The notes under the pieces: model-generated
Database searches by the model: none
Told to the model about the DNA's origin: nothing
Seen by the model: the letters and a program-made list of their open reading frames with translations, nothing else
Assembly (NCBI RefSeq): GCF_014646115.1
Contig: NZ_BMMV01000019.1
Coordinates: 118,644 to 182,643, forward strand
From: Streptomyces camponoticapitis
GTDB lineage: Bacteria > Actinomycetota > Actinomycetes > Streptomycetales > Streptomycetaceae
Reading direction: 5' to 3'
Length of the DNA stretch: 64,000 nucleotides
Program-made: the position numbers and the translations under genes
In this document: one piece after another, positions 25,444-34,690 of the stretch
Layout of the letters: each line of letters starts with the position of its first letter
How positions within the stretch are numbered: position 1 is the stretch's first letter

Positions 25444-25547
25444 CGGCGCCACCCAGAACCCCGATGGCGCCATATAGACTCGCTATGGCGCCATACTTAT
25501 GCCATGATGATGGCGCGAGCGCAGCACGGCGCCAGAGTCTGGCGCCA
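25444..25547. promoter_or_regulatory. TGGCGCCA operator array 2, before the ABC exporter
   Basis: TGGCGCCA occurs exactly at 25465, 25486 and 25540. One-mismatch copies lie at 25444 and 25527 (CGGCGCCA) and 25511 (TGGCGCGA). The first three are spaced 21 bp apart. Several copies extend to ATGGCGCCAT. A promoter probably overlaps the second and third copies (CATACT/TACTTA region). Confidence 0.7.
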
Positions 25548-25651
25548 TGTGCACTGCACCGCACCGCCTCGCACCGCCTCGTACCGCCCCGCGCCACGAC
25601 CCGCCGGCAGTCCCGGAACCCGAACCCCCTCAAAGAGAAGGGCCCGCTCCC

Positions 25652-26659
25652 ATGAACAACGCGACCACAGCGGCCACCTCCACCCGCACAGCCGCGATCT
25701 CCGCGCTCGGCCTGCGCAAGTCGTACGGCGACAAGGTGGTGCTCGACGGCATCGACCTGCGGATCCCCGAGGGCACGGTCTTCGCTCTCCTCGGCCCCAA
25801 CGGGGCGGGCAAGACCACCACCGTGGAGATCCTCTCCACGCTGATCGCCGCCGACTCGGGCGAGGCGTGGATCGGGGGCCACGACGTGACCACCGACGCC
25901 GACTCCGTACGCGACCAGATCGGCGTCACCGGACAGTTCGCCGCCGTGGACGGGCTGCTGACCGCCGAGGAGAACCTGCTCCTCATGGCCGACCTGCACC
26001 ATCTGGGCCGCGGCGAGGGCCGCCGTCGCGCCGCCGAACTCCTGGAGCGGTTCGAACTGACCGAGGCGGCCCGCAAGAACGTCGCGACCTTCTCCGGCGG
26101 TATGCGCCGCAAGCTGGACCTCGCGATGACCCTGGTCGGCCGGCCGCGGATCATCTTCCTCGACGAGCCGACCACCGGTCTCGACCCGCGCAGCCGCCGC
26201 GTCATGTGGGAGCTCATCCGGAACCTGGTCGCGGACCAGGGCGTGACGATCTTCCTCACCACGCAGTATCTGGAGGAGGCCGATCAACTCGCCGACCGCA
26301 TCGCGGTGCTGGACCACGGCAAGCTCGTCGCCGAGGGCACCGCGGAGGAACTGAAGCGGCTGATCCCCGGCGGCCACGTCCGCCTCCAGTTCTCCGACGC
26401 GGCCGGTCTCACCGAAGCCGCCTCGGTCTTCGACGTCGCCACCCGCGACGACGAGTCGCTCTCCCTCCAGATCCCGAACAACGGCTCCATCGCCAATCTC
26501 CGCGCCCTCCTCGCCATCATCGACAGCACCGGCGTACGGGCCGAGTCGCTCACCATGCACACCCCCGACCTCGACGACGTCTTCCTCACCCTGACCGGCC
26601 GGCAGAACGCCGACGCCGCCCCCGCCGCCCCCGCCGCCCGCAAGGAGTCGAACCGATGA
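25652..26659 (+). CDS. ABC transporter ATP-binding protein, daunorubicin-resistance (DrrA) type
   Basis: A 335-residue ATPase subunit. Walker A is GPNGAGKTTT near residues 51-60, the signature is FSGGMRRKLDLAM, Walker B is RIIFLDEPTTGLDPRSR, and the switch His lies in LTTQYLEEAD. The C-terminal extension with LDDVFLTLTGR is typical of DrrA-like drug exporters. It pairs with the permease that follows; their ATGA overlap implies coupled translation. ATG 25652 has AGAGAAGGG upstream. The TGGCGCCA array 100 bp upstream suggests control by the ribbon-helix-helix regulator. The exported compound is unknown. Confidence 0.93.
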   Translation: MNNATTAATSTRTAAISALGLRKSYGDKVVLDGIDLRIPEGTVFALLGPNGAGKTTTVEILSTLIAADSGEAWIGGHDVTTDADSVRDQIGVTGQFAAVDGLLTAEENLLLMADLHHLGRGEGRRRAAELLERFELTEAARKNVATFSGGMRRKLDLAMTLVGRPRIIFLDEPTTGLDPRSRRVMWELIRNLVADQGVTIFLTTQYLEEADQLADRIAVLDHGKLVAEGTAEELKRLIPGGHVRLQFSDAAGLTEAASVFDVATRDDESLSLQIPNNGSIANLRALLAIIDSTGVRAESLTMHTPDLDDVFLTLTGRQNADAAPAAPAARKESNR

Positions 26660-27489
26660 GCACCGCGACCCTCACCCCGGCCAAGCCCGCCAAGTCCACC
26701 AAGGCAGCCCGCTCGTCCTCGATGCGCGACTCCATGACGATGCTGCGCCGCAACATCACGCACATGCGGCGCTACCCCTCGATGACCATCTCGATCCTCG
26801 TGATGCCGCTGCTGATGCTGCTGCTGTTCGTGTACGTCTTCGGCGGCGCGCTCGGCGCCGGTATCGGCGGGAGCGGCGACCGGGGTGACTACATCAACTA
26901 CCTGGTGCCCGGCATCATCCTGATGGCCGCGACCTCCGGGGCCGTCGCCACAGCCGTCTCCGTCTGCACCGACATGACCGAAGGCATCGTCAAACGCTTC
27001 CGTACGATGTCGATCTCCCGGGGCGCCATCCTCACCGGCCATGTCTTCGGCAGCGTCCTCCAGGTCGGCGCGGTCCTCTTCCTGATCACCGGCGTCTCCC
27101 TCGTGATCGGCTTCCGGCCCGACGCCTCGCCGATCGAGTGGGTGGCCGCCATGGGCCTGCTCCTCTTCCTGGCCTTCGGGATGGCCTGGCTGTCCGCCGC
27201 GATGGGCATCGGCGCCAAGACCGTGGAGTCCGCGAGCAACGCCCCGCTGCCGCTGACCTTCCTGCCCTTCCTGGGCAGCGCGGTCGTCCCCCCGGACTCC
27301 ATGCCGACCGCCCTGCGCTGGTTCGCCGAGTACCAGCCCTTCACCCCGATCAACGAGACGCTGCGCGGCCTGTTCCTCGGCACCGAGATCGGCAACGACG
27401 GCTGGATCGCGCTCGCCTGGTGCACGGCCCTCGTACTGCTCGGCTACTTCTGGTCCCGCGCGGCCTTCAACCGCGAGCTCCGGCCCTGA
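26656..27489 (+). CDS. ABC-2 type permease, DrrB-like
   Basis: A 277-residue membrane subunit with six hydrophobic helices and the ABC-2 pattern: MLRRNITHMRRYPSMTISIL, MPLLMLLLFVYVFGGALG, YINYLVPGIILMAATSGAVA, TEGIVKRFRTMSISRGAIL, FAEYQPFTPINETLRGL. Start ATG 26656 overlaps the ATPase stop (ATGA). The pair forms a DrrAB-type exporter, and a strong terminator follows. Lys/Ala-rich residues 8-20 form a short basic cytoplasmic start. Confidence 0.92.
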   Translation: MSTATLTPAKPAKSTKAARSSSMRDSMTMLRRNITHMRRYPSMTISILVMPLLMLLLFVYVFGGALGAGIGGSGDRGDYINYLVPGIILMAATSGAVATAVSVCTDMTEGIVKRFRTMSISRGAILTGHVFGSVLQVGAVLFLITGVSLVIGFRPDASPIEWVAAMGLLLFLAFGMAWLSAAMGIGAKTVESASNAPLPLTFLPFLGSAVVPPDSMPTALRWFAEYQPFTPINETLRGLFLGTEIGNDGWIALAWCTALVLLGYFWSRAAFNRELRP

Positions 27490-27512
27490 GCCCGTGCGGT
27501 CCGCTGAACGCC

Positions 27513-27552
27513 CCGAGGGCGGCACCCCCCTGCTGGGGAGTGCCGCCCTCGG
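27513..27552. terminator. Terminator between ABC permease and groEL
   Basis: CCGAGGGCGGCA (27513-27524) pairs perfectly with 27541-27552, and inner C/G runs extend the stem. It lies between convergent genes and may serve both. Confidence 0.75.
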
Positions 27553-27600
27553 TCGTACAAGCGTCCGCGTGCTACGCCATGAACCGCCGATCCGTCAGGA

Positions 27601-29226
<1,626 letters not shown>

Positions 29227-29352
29227 GTGAAGTGGTCCTCCCGGACTGGGGTGGATTGCTCCGGACCGTGTCCGCGCCCGCGACGGACGGCCGAAGAGCC
29301 GTGCGGTTCCTTGCCCCACAGGCTCTCGGGCCTCGCTGACCCGGTCCATAAG

Positions 29353-29397
29353 TTGTCACTCTCACCTGCAGAGTGCTAACGCCAATGATTAGCACTC
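29353..29397 (-). promoter_or_regulatory. CIRCE/HrcA operator region with three half-sites
   Basis: On the plus strand the order is TTGTCACTC (29353-29361), GAGTGCTAA (29371-29379) and TTAGCACTC (29389-29397), each separated by 9 bp. Read toward groEL, the middle and left elements form a CIRCE with two mismatches (TTAGCACTC-N9-GAGTGACAA). The middle and right elements form a perfect repeat in the opposite arrangement. Confidence 0.8.
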
Positions 29398-29487
29398 GAC
29401 CCCCGAGAGTGCAAGCGACTCCCGAGCAACCCCGGCAACCGGAGGAGCACGCGCACGCGGGACCCGGGCACGCGGGACGCGCGCACG

Positions 29488-29530
29488 CACGAGGGGCCCG
29501 CATCCCCTGCCGGGATGCGAGCCCCTCGTG
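29488..29530 (-). terminator. Terminator after the cold-shock gene
   Basis: Arms 29488-29506 and 29512-29530 pair over 19 bp with one mismatch around a 5-nt loop, just downstream of the minus-strand csp gene. Confidence 0.75.
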
Positions 29531-29562
29531 TGTGAGTGCGTCGTTGGCCGATCGCGCCGGAA

Positions 29563-29766
29563 TCAGACGGCGAGCTTGACCATGTCCGCCTGCGGACCCT
29601 TCTGGCCCTGCGAGATCTCGAACTCAACTCGCTGACCTTCTTCAAGGGTGCGGTAGCCGTCCATCTGGATCGCGCTGTAGTGGACGAAAACATCCGCACC
29701 ACCGTCGACCGCGATGAAGCCGTAGCCCTTCTCCGCGTTGAACCACTTGACGGTGCCCTGAGCCAT
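29563..29766 (-). CDS. Cold-shock domain protein
   Basis: A 67-residue single-stranded nucleic-acid-binding protein of the CspA family (actinobacterial SC 7.0/CspB-like). RNP-1 is KGYGFIAV and RNP-2 is VFVHYSAIQ; the start QGTVKWFNAEKGYGF is standard. It acts as RNA chaperone. The transcript leader of more than 100 nt upstream (29767-29900) is typical for csp genes and may take part in regulation. Upstream in-frame codons to 30114 are leader, not protein. Confidence 0.95.
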   Translation of the reverse strand: MAQGTVKWFNAEKGYGFIAVDGGADVFVHYSAIQMDGYRTLEEGQRVEFEISQGQKGPQADMVKLAV

Positions 29767-30081
29767 GCCTAACTCCCCTATTACTGGCCCCTGCGCGGGA
29801 CCGCACTTCGCGCCGGAACGCGTCGACCGCGGCTGAATGTATCTGCCCAACTGCCCTCTGCAACAGGTCAATCGGACGAGAATTATGGGCGCGACGGAAC
29901 ACGCAAAGAGGTGAATTGCCGGGCTACCAGGGCAAGTCGGGCCGGGCAAAGCGCAAGGAACCGCGCAAACAGCGTCCACACTTTGACCGCATCTTGTCGC
30001 GAACTCATATGCTCGGGGCACGGGCGCGACGGGGGGCGGCGGCGGGGCTACCCCAACTGTACCGCGTTCAACCTCATGGAA

Positions 30082-30114
30082 TTGCCCCCTCCGCTTCTCT
30101 CGCGGAGGGGGCAA
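30082..30114 (-). terminator. Terminator after the thrC-moaD unit
   Basis: TTGCCCCCTCCGC (30082-30094) pairs perfectly with GCGGAGGGGGCAA (30102-30114); 13-bp stem and 7-nt loop, 33 bp after the moaD-like stop. Confidence 0.8.
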
Positions 30115-30146
30115 CCACGTTCACTGTGCGTACCGTTCGGCCGTGT

Positions 30147-30422
30147 TCAGCCGCCGGCGACCGCCGGGATGATCGAGATGCCGGCGCCGTCGGGCGTGGC
30201 GGTCTCCAGGCCCTGCTCGAAGCGGACGTCGTCGTCGTTCACGTACACGTTGACGAAGCGCCGGAGCTTGCCCTGGTCGTCCAGGACGCGGGCGGCGATG
30301 CCCGGGTGGTTCGACTCCAGGGACTCGATGACCTGGGAGAGGGTCGTGCCCTCGGCCGGAACCTCGGCCTTTCCGCCGGTGTACGTACGGAGGATGGTGG
30401 GGATACGGACGTTCACGCTCAT
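30147..30422 (-). CDS. MoaD/ThiS (CysO-like) sulfur-carrier protein
   Basis: A 91-residue ubiquitin-fold protein ending in VAGG; the terminal Gly-Gly is the site of thiocarboxylation. Blocks VRIPTILRTYTGGKAEV and RFVNVYVNDDDVRF fit the CysO branch, which feeds sulfur to cysteine synthase M in actinobacteria. It follows thrC by 40 bp on the same strand and is probably cotranscribed, so its expression would also fall under the SAM riboswitch. Molybdopterin synthase function is less likely because no moaE is near. Confidence 0.88.
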   Translation of the reverse strand: MSVNVRIPTILRTYTGGKAEVPAEGTTLSQVIESLESNHPGIAARVLDDQGKLRRFVNVYVNDDDVRFEQGLETATPDGAGISIIPAVAGG

Positions 30423-30462
30423 CGGTGTCTGCCTTCCGGAGAGTAGCGGGTTCTTGAGGGGC

Positions 30463-31776
30463 TCAACGCGCCAGGCCGGCGGCGCGGAAAGCGTCGAGGC
30501 TCGGCGGGATCGTCGCGGTCGGCCCCGTCGTCGGCGCGACGGCGTCCAGCGTCTTCAGCCCGTCACCCGTGTTCAGCACGACCGTCGTGAGCGCCGGGTC
30601 GAGCAGCCCCGCCTCGATGAGCTTGCGCGTCACGCCCACGGTCACCCCGCCCGCGGTCTCGGCGAAGATCCCCTCGGTCCGCGCGAGCAGCTTGATCGCG
30701 TCCACGACCTGCTCGTCGTCCACGTCCTCGACGGCACCGCCCGTGCGGCGGGCGATGTCCAGGACGTACGGGCCGTCGGCCGGGTTGCCGATCGCCAGTG
30801 ACTTGGCGATGGTGTTCGGCTTCTGCGGCCGTACGACATCGTGGCCGGCCTTGAAGGCGACCGACACCGGCGAGCAGCCCTCGGCCTGCGCGCCGAAGAT
30901 CTTGTACGGCTTCTCCTCGACCAGGCCGAGCGCGATCAGCTCCTTCAGCCCCTTGTCGATCTTCGTCAGCTGCGAGCCCGACGCGACCGGGATGACGAGC
31001 TGGTCGGGCAGCTCCCAGCCGAGCTGCTCGCAGATCTCGTACGCGAGGGTCTTGGAGCCCTCGCCGTAGTACGGGCGCAGGTTGACGTTGACGAAGCCCC
31101 AGCCCTCGCCCAGCGGGTCCCCGATGAGCTCGGAGCAGAAGCGGTTGACGTCGTCGTAGTTGCCCTCGATACCGACGAGTTCGCCGCCGTAGATCGCGGC
31201 CATGACGACCTTGCCCTGCTCAAGGTCGTGCGGGATGAAGACGCAGGAGCGGAAGCCGGCGCGGGCGGCGGCGGCGCCGACGGCGCCCGCCAGGTTGCCG
31301 GTGGAGGAGCAGGAGAGCGTGGTGAAACCGAAGGCGCGGGCCGCCTCGACGGCGATGGCGACGACGCGGTCCTTGAAGGAGTGCGTCGGGTTGCCGGAGT
31401 CGTCCTTCACGTACAGACCGCCGGTGACGCCCAGCTCACGGGCGAGGTTGTCGGCCTTGACGAGCTTGGTGAAGCCGGGGTTGATGTTCGGCTTCGACGC
31501 GACGTCGGCGGGGACGGGCAGCAGCGGCGCGTAGCGCCAGATGTTGTCGGGGCCGGCCGCGATGCGCTTCTTCAGCTCTTCGGGGCTGTCCGTCGGCAGG
31601 TCGTAGGCCACTTCGAGGGGGCCGAAACAGCTCTGACAGGCGAAGATCGGGCCGAGTTCGAAGCGCTCCCCGCATTCGCGGCACGAGAGGGCGGCGGCGG
31701 GTCCGAGATCCACGATGCCGGCATCGGATGCGGCGGCGTCGTTGTTGGAACTGTTGTGGACGGTCTGCACAGCCAT
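30463..31776 (-). CDS. thrC: Threonine synthase
   Basis: A 437-residue PLP enzyme converting O-phospho-L-homoserine to L-threonine. The PLP-lysine block is GNPTHSFKDRVVAIA near residues 124-138. The N-terminal extension carries a CxxC...CxxC zinc-ribbon-like segment (CRECGERF and ACQSC), typical of the actinobacterial form. VASGSQLTKIDKGL and the glycine-rich phosphate loop are present. The gene is preceded by a SAM-I riboswitch whose closing helix ends 17 nt before the start codon. The start ATG 31776 has GAGGAAAGG upstream, which overlaps that helix. Confidence 0.95.
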   Translation of the reverse strand: MAVQTVHNSSNNDAAASDAGIVDLGPAAALSCRECGERFELGPIFACQSCFGPLEVAYDLPTDSPEELKKRIAAGPDNIWRYAPLLPVPADVASKPNINPGFTKLVKADNLARELGVTGGLYVKDDSGNPTHSFKDRVVAIAVEAARAFGFTTLSCSSTGNLAGAVGAAAARAGFRSCVFIPHDLEQGKVVMAAIYGGELVGIEGNYDDVNRFCSELIGDPLGEGWGFVNVNLRPYYGEGSKTLAYEICEQLGWELPDQLVIPVASGSQLTKIDKGLKELIALGLVEEKPYKIFGAQAEGCSPVSVAFKAGHDVVRPQKPNTIAKSLAIGNPADGPYVLDIARRTGGAVEDVDDEQVVDAIKLLARTEGIFAETAGGVTVGVTRKLIEAGLLDPALTTVVLNTGDGLKTLDAVAPTTGPTATIPPSLDAFRAAGLAR

Positions 31777-31793
31777 GAAGGCGAGGCCCTTTC

Positions 31794-31917
31794 CTCATCT
31801 TCCTCGCGACGCATCTCGCCGCGAGACGGAATTGGCACCTTCCCCACCGTGACCTCGCGGTCGGCGGGAGGGTTGCCGGGGCTTCAACGGGCCGTTCCCT
31901 CTGCCCCTCTGGATGAG
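31794..31917 (-). ncRNA. SAM-I (S-box) riboswitch upstream of thrC
   Basis: Read toward thrC, the conserved S-box core is nearly complete: P1 5' strand CTCATC, then CAGAGGGGCAGAGGGA, ACGGCCCGTTGAAGCCCCGG, CAACC, later GGTGCCAATTCC, a GC-rich P4-like hairpin and the P1 3' strand GATGAG. The spacing fits RF00162. Because the P1 3' strand runs into the GAGGAAAGG ribosome site, SAM binding could directly hide the site (translational off switch). This would tie homoserine use for threonine to SAM level. Confidence 0.93.
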
Positions 31918-32036
31918 CGGTATTCGGTTGTCAGCGTCATGACCCCCGACATGCGACGGACATTCGCGTTGTTCAAGACTGTAACCGAACCCCTGGACGG
32001 TTGAGGCCTTCGTCCGATCCGCGAGATGGAGATCAC

Positions 32037-32978
32037 GTGCTGCGAGAAGTGGAGCGCTGGCTGGCCCGGCGGTCCTGGCCGGCGGCGGACCGACCGGTCG
32101 AACAGCTGGTCGCCGCCAAGCAGGGTGCGCAGGTCAGCGTGGTACTCCCGGCCCTGAACGAGGAGGCGACGGTCGGCGCGATCGTGTCGGTGATCCGGCG
32201 CGAACTGATGGCGGGTCCGGCGCCGCTCGTCGACGAGCTGGTCGTGATCGACTCGGGCTCGACCGACCGTACGGGGGAGTTCGCGGAGGCGGCCGGGGCG
32301 CGCGTGGTGCACCGGGACGACATCCTGCCGAGGCTGTCGGCCGTGCCCGGCAAGGGCGAGGTGCTGTGGCGCTCGCTGCTGGTGACGAGCGGCGACATCG
32401 TCTGTTTCGTGGACGCGGATCTCAGGGACTTCTCGGCGCAGTTCGTCTCGGGGACGGTGGGGCCGCTGCTCACCGAGCCGGACGTGCAGTTCGTGAAGGC
32501 GATGTACGACCGTCCGCTCGGCGACGAGCCGGGGCAGGGCGGCCGGGTGACGGAACTGGTGGCGCGCCCGCTGCTGAATCTGCACTGGCCGCTGCTGGCG
32601 GGCTTCGTCCAGCCGCTGGGCGGTGAGTACGCGGTACGGCGCTCGCTGCTTGAGCGGCTGCCGTTCCCCGTCGGGTACGGGGTGGAGCTGGGGCTGCTGG
32701 TGGACGCGCTGCACACGGTGGGGCTGGACGCGCTGGGTCAGGTCGATGTCGGGGTGCGCAAGCACCGGCACCAGGACGGGCAGGCGCTGGGTCGGATGGC
32801 GGCGGCGATCTACCGGACGGCGCAGCTGCGGCTGTCGCGGGGACATCTGGTGCGGCCGGAGCTCACGCAGTTCGAGCGGGGCGAGGAGGGCTTCCGGCCG
32901 CGTACGTACGCGGTCGACACCGAGGAGCGGCCGCCGATGCGGGAGATCGCGGAGTACGCGGCGCGGCGCGCGGCCTAG
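32037..32978 (+). CDS. gpgS: Glucosyl-3-phosphoglycerate synthase
   Basis: A 313-residue GT-A glycosyltransferase (family 81) that joins glucose from an NDP-glucose to 3-phosphoglycerate, the first step toward glucosylglycerate-type solutes or methylglucose polysaccharide. Motifs: VSVVLPALNEEATVGAIVSV, DELVVIDSGSTDRTGEFA, the metal-binding DxD in CFVDADLRDF, and FVQPLGGEYAVRRSLLERLP with VGYGVELGLLVD. GTG 32037 has GGAG 7 bp upstream. Neighbouring otsA/otsB make trehalose, so the locus is rich in compatible-solute genes. Confidence 0.93.
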   Translation: MLREVERWLARRSWPAADRPVEQLVAAKQGAQVSVVLPALNEEATVGAIVSVIRRELMAGPAPLVDELVVIDSGSTDRTGEFAEAAGARVVHRDDILPRLSAVPGKGEVLWRSLLVTSGDIVCFVDADLRDFSAQFVSGTVGPLLTEPDVQFVKAMYDRPLGDEPGQGGRVTELVARPLLNLHWPLLAGFVQPLGGEYAVRRSLLERLPFPVGYGVELGLLVDALHTVGLDALGQVDVGVRKHRHQDGQALGRMAAAIYRTAQLRLSRGHLVRPELTQFERGEEGFRPRTYAVDTEERPPMREIAEYAARRAA

Positions 32979-33026
32979 CCATTGAGTTCGTATGCTTTAA
33001 GTATCGATTTGCCTATATTGCCTGGT

Positions 33027-33158
33027 ATGTCGATTACTGCGATGGCCATGACGGCCTTGACCTCGGAACAGCTCTGGTTGCTGGGCGGCATGGCCCTCGC
33101 CCTCGTCGGCGCGGGGGTGGTGGCGGTGGCGGCGGCCCGTGGAAGGGGCCGTGGCTGA
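33027..33158 (+). CDS. Possible 43-residue single-TM protein
   Basis: ATG 33027 opens a short frame with start SITAMAMTALTSEQLWLL, a hydrophobic helix (GGMALALVGAGVVAVAAA) and a basic end (RGRGRG). It lies between gpgS and otsA. There is no ribosome site, but TATATT about 7 bp upstream could serve as the -10 of a leaderless transcript. Coding status is tentative. Confidence 0.35.
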   Translation: MSITAMAMTALTSEQLWLLGGMALALVGAGVVAVAAARGRGRG

Positions 33159-33217
33159 TCCACGCCGACCTGAAACCGTACGTTTGAGCGTTTCCGCGAA
33201 GGGCTAGGTTTCGCCAC

Positions 33218-34654
33218 ATGGTCTCCGAGATGGTCCCCGAGCAAGCCGCCCAGGTCCTTGTCGCCTCCAATCGCGGCCCCGTCTCGTACAAGCTCGGCGA
33301 GGACGGCACCCTGACCGCCGGGCGCGGCGGCGGAGGCCTCGTCTCCGGCCTCTCGGCCATCGGGCCCGACACGAACGCCGTGTGGGTCTGCGCGGCCCTC
33401 GGTGACGGCGACCGCGAGGCGGTGCGGCGCACCGGCGGGCGCCTGGACACCGGCGACACGGGCGGACAGCGGGTCAGGATGCTCGGCATCCCGCCGGAGG
33501 TCTACGCGGACGCGTACAACGGCGTCGCGAACTCCACGCTCTGGTTCGTCCACCACCTGCTCTACCAGACACCGCTGGAGCCGGCCTTCGGCACCGAGTT
33601 CCGGGCGCAGTGGGCGTCGTACGAGGCGTACAACCGCGCGTTCGCGGAGGCCCTGGCCGACGAGGCGGGCGACGGCGCGGCCGTACTGATCCAGGACTAC
33701 CACCTGGCCCTGGTGCCCGGCATGCTCCGGGCGCTCCGTCCCGATCTGCGGATCGGACACTTCTCGCACACACCGTGGGCCCCGGTCGACTACTTCCGGC
33801 TGCTGCCCGACGACATCGCGCGCCAGCTGCTGCGCGGCATCCTCGGCGCGGACCGCGCCGCGTTCCTGACCCGCCGCTGGGCCGACGCTTTCACCGCGTG
33901 CTGTACGGAGCTGCTGGGCGGCACCGGGAAGACGCGGATCGGCGTGCACGGTCTGGGGGCGGACGCGGACTTCCTGCGCGAGCGCGCGAACCGGTCCGAC
34001 GTGGAGGAGCGCCTCGCCGAACTGCGCGAGCAGATCGGCGGCACCCCCGAGGCGCCCCGCAGGACGATCGTGCGGGTGGACCGCACGGAGCTGTCGAAGA
34101 ACATCGTGCGCGGCCTCTACGCGTACCGGCAGCTGCTGACGGAGCGGCCCGAGTGGCGCGAGCGGGTCACGCATGTGGCGTTCGCCTATCCGTCCCGGCA
34201 GGACCTCGCGGTCTACCGCGACTACACCGCGCGGGTCCAGGAGGTGGCCGACGAGATCAACTCCGAGTTCGGCACGCCCGGCTGGACGCCGGTGGTGCTG
34301 CACGTCAAGGACGACTTCGCGCGCTCGCTCGCCGCCTACCGCCTGGCGGACGTGGCGCTGGTCAACCCGATCCGCGACGGCATGAACCTGGTCGCGAAGG
34401 AGATCCCGGTCATCTCCGCGAACGGCTGCGCGCTGGTGCTGTCGCGGGAGGCGGGCGCGTACGAGGAGCTGGGCGAGGACGCGCTGGTGGTGAACCCGTA
34501 CGACGTGACGGCCACGGCGGCGGCGCTGCACGAGGCCCTGACGATGGACGACGACGACCGGGCGGCCCGAACCAAGCGGCTGGCCGCCGCGGCGACGTCG
34601 CTGCCGCCGCAGCAGTGGTTCCTGGACCAGCTGGAGGCGCTGCGGACCGGCTGA
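33218..34654 (+). CDS. otsA: Trehalose-6-phosphate synthase
   Basis: A 478-residue GT20 glycosyltransferase making trehalose-6-phosphate from a nucleoside-diphosphate glucose and glucose-6-phosphate. Seen: VASNRGPVSYK at the start, the glycine loop GRGGGGLVSGL, YNGVANSTLWFVHH, the catalytic-region VLIQDYHLALVPGML, GHFSHTPWAPVDYFRLLP, RVDRTELSKNI and the donor-binding NPIRDGMNLVAKE. Its phosphatase partner otsB is about 1.6 kb downstream on the opposite strand, separated by an SDR gene. Start ATG 33218 or the nearby ATG 33230. Confidence 0.95.
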   Translation: MVSEMVPEQAAQVLVASNRGPVSYKLGEDGTLTAGRGGGGLVSGLSAIGPDTNAVWVCAALGDGDREAVRRTGGRLDTGDTGGQRVRMLGIPPEVYADAYNGVANSTLWFVHHLLYQTPLEPAFGTEFRAQWASYEAYNRAFAEALADEAGDGAAVLIQDYHLALVPGMLRALRPDLRIGHFSHTPWAPVDYFRLLPDDIARQLLRGILGADRAAFLTRRWADAFTACCTELLGGTGKTRIGVHGLGADADFLRERANRSDVEERLAELREQIGGTPEAPRRTIVRVDRTELSKNIVRGLYAYRQLLTERPEWRERVTHVAFAYPSRQDLAVYRDYTARVQEVADEINSEFGTPGWTPVVLHVKDDFARSLAAYRLADVALVNPIRDGMNLVAKEIPVISANGCALVLSREAGAYEELGEDALVVNPYDVTATAAALHEALTMDDDDRAARTKRLAAAATSLPPQQWFLDQLEALRTG

Positions 34655-34690
34655 ACGGCTGAGCGGCGGGCCGGCTGAACGGCGGGCGGC

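Noticed and set aside
29767..30114. Long N-terminal extension of the cold-shock protein
   Set aside because: The family start is exact at 29766; the upstream in-frame codons are low-quality and correspond to the usual csp mRNA leader.
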